A DNA stretch of 11,949 nt from an uncultured Bacteroidales bacterium (GTDB lineage: Bacteria > Bacteroidota > Bacteroidia > Bacteroidales > ML635J-15): positions 1-11,949 of the forward strand of contig CAJOEG010000056.1 of assembly GCA_905233405.1 (NCBI GenBank). The letters run 5' to 3'. Both the position numbers and the translations under genes were made by a program. Numbering within the stretch: position 1 is the stretch's first letter; every line of letters starts with the position of its first letter. The notes under the pieces were generated by a model. That model searched no databases and was not told the DNA's origin. It saw only the letters and a program-made list of their open reading frames with translations. This document shows positions 11,454-11,949 of the stretch, piece by piece.

Positions 11454-11949
11454 TTAGTTAATATTATGATTTCGTTTTACCTCTTTTACAAAACTAACTG
11501 CAGGCTTGAAAGCCGGTATATTGTGAGCAGGAATGGTTATACTTGTATTTTTCCTGATGTTCTTTGCCGGAATCTTTATTACTTCGCTTGGTTTCTGCGG
11601 ATTGTGGCCAGTTCTGACCATACATTGAGCGACAACGGCAACGGTGAAATAAATAATTGTGCCAGTATCAACATCCAATCCGCAGGGAATAAGTATGTCG
11701 GCGGAGCCAGCACCCCTCTCGTTATTTAGAACATCACAATACAAGGGCTTGTAAAAGCCTTTGGATATTTCTTGAACAGCAAACAATATGATTGAATCAT
11801 TTGGAGACATCCAAGGCGTTTCAATCTTGTTGTCCCAAGACAATGTTCCACTAATATACTCCTGCTCCTCTTCCAAGTCGTTAATAGAAATCTTGGCATT
11901 AAACAGAGGCTCACCAACATATTCGCCCAATTTCAATGAAAACAAATCG
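11454..11949 (-). CDS. DUF6266-like protein, C-terminal part, with HU-like tail
   Basis: The frame is open to the window edge, so the 5' end is missing; the Met sometimes assigned at 11945 is a TTG inside the frame. About 165 residues are visible. The beta-rich segment (ISGTLSWDN, DSIILFAVQEI, IIYFTVAVVAQ) parallels the second half of the complete DUF6266 protein downstream. The tail begins TGHNPQKPSEVIKIPAKNI, almost the same as TGHNPKKPKEIINIPAKNV in the neighbour. It then continues RKNTSITIPAHNIPAFKPAV and SFVKEVKRNHNIN, an HU-like ending with a partly duplicated IPA-x-N strand. Family assignment rests on similarity to the neighbour because the diagnostic N-terminus is outside the window. 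The two genes are 16 bases apart and probably form one transcript. Function unknown. Confidence 0.72.
   Translation of the reverse strand, partial: DLFSLKLGEYVGEPLFNAKISINDLEEEQEYISGTLSWDNKIETPWMSPNDSIILFAVQEISKGFYKPLYCDVLNNERGAGSADILIPCGLDVDTGTIIYFTVAVVAQCMVRTGHNPQKPSEVIKIPAKNIRKNTSITIPAHNIPAFKPAVSFVKEVKRNHNIN

Overview
The window comes from a Bacteroidota genome, most likely order Bacteroidales. The evidence is a large-type IspG C-terminus, an aerotolerance (Bat) type operon, short-lipobox lipoproteins, a DUF6266-type protein, and promoter boxes of the Bacteroidetes TAnnTTTG type. The identical box TATCTTTG occurs upstream of a lipoprotein gene, upstream of the tRNA, and between two terminators near the right end.

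Left, plus strand (1-1800): the last ~190 codons of ispG (isoprenoid synthesis), followed one base later by an M24B aminopeptidase-P-like gene. The aminopeptidase keeps all five metal ligands but has Gln where the family has a catalytic His. Two small paralogous lipoproteins (minus strand, 1826-2845) converge on it. The 480-base gap to their right (2846-3327) is dense with structure: a promoter box, a MITE-like nested inverted repeat flanked by near-identical 12-bp direct repeats, what looks like the severed 3' end of a tRNA gene with its terminator, and a strong terminator for the next operon.

Centre, minus strand (6832 down to 3328): a compact MoxR-type operon. Its order is a 59-residue two-helix membrane peptide, a MoxR AAA+ ATPase, a DUF58 protein with a MIDAS motif, and a membrane-anchored protein of the kind found third in Bacteroidetes bat operons. 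It ends at a perfect 10-bp terminator directly after the third gene, so the usual batA/batB/batC/batD genes do not follow. The third protein carries a lipoyl/barrel-sandwich-like segment in an unusually long periplasmic region.

Between 6879 and 7188 there are no genes, only dispersed and tandem repeats. Then come minus-strand accessory genes: a TPR-like protein, a uracil-DNA-glycosylase-fold-like protein, a wHTH-WYL regulator with its own well-formed promoter, and a two-helix membrane protein. The sampled base composition of the UDG-like gene is clearly more AT-rich than the Bat operon. This is the best candidate for an uncharacterised cassette, possibly defence-related, but that is inference.

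Right (10353-11949): a plus-strand tRNA-Arg(CCU) with promoter and terminator, then a short region with an 11-bp-period direct repeat, two minus-strand terminators and a possible small RNA. It is followed by two tandem minus-strand genes, one a complete DUF6266-family protein. Both proteins end in a segment that looks like the beta-arm and last helix of HU/IHF DNA-binding proteins, a fusion that merits checking.
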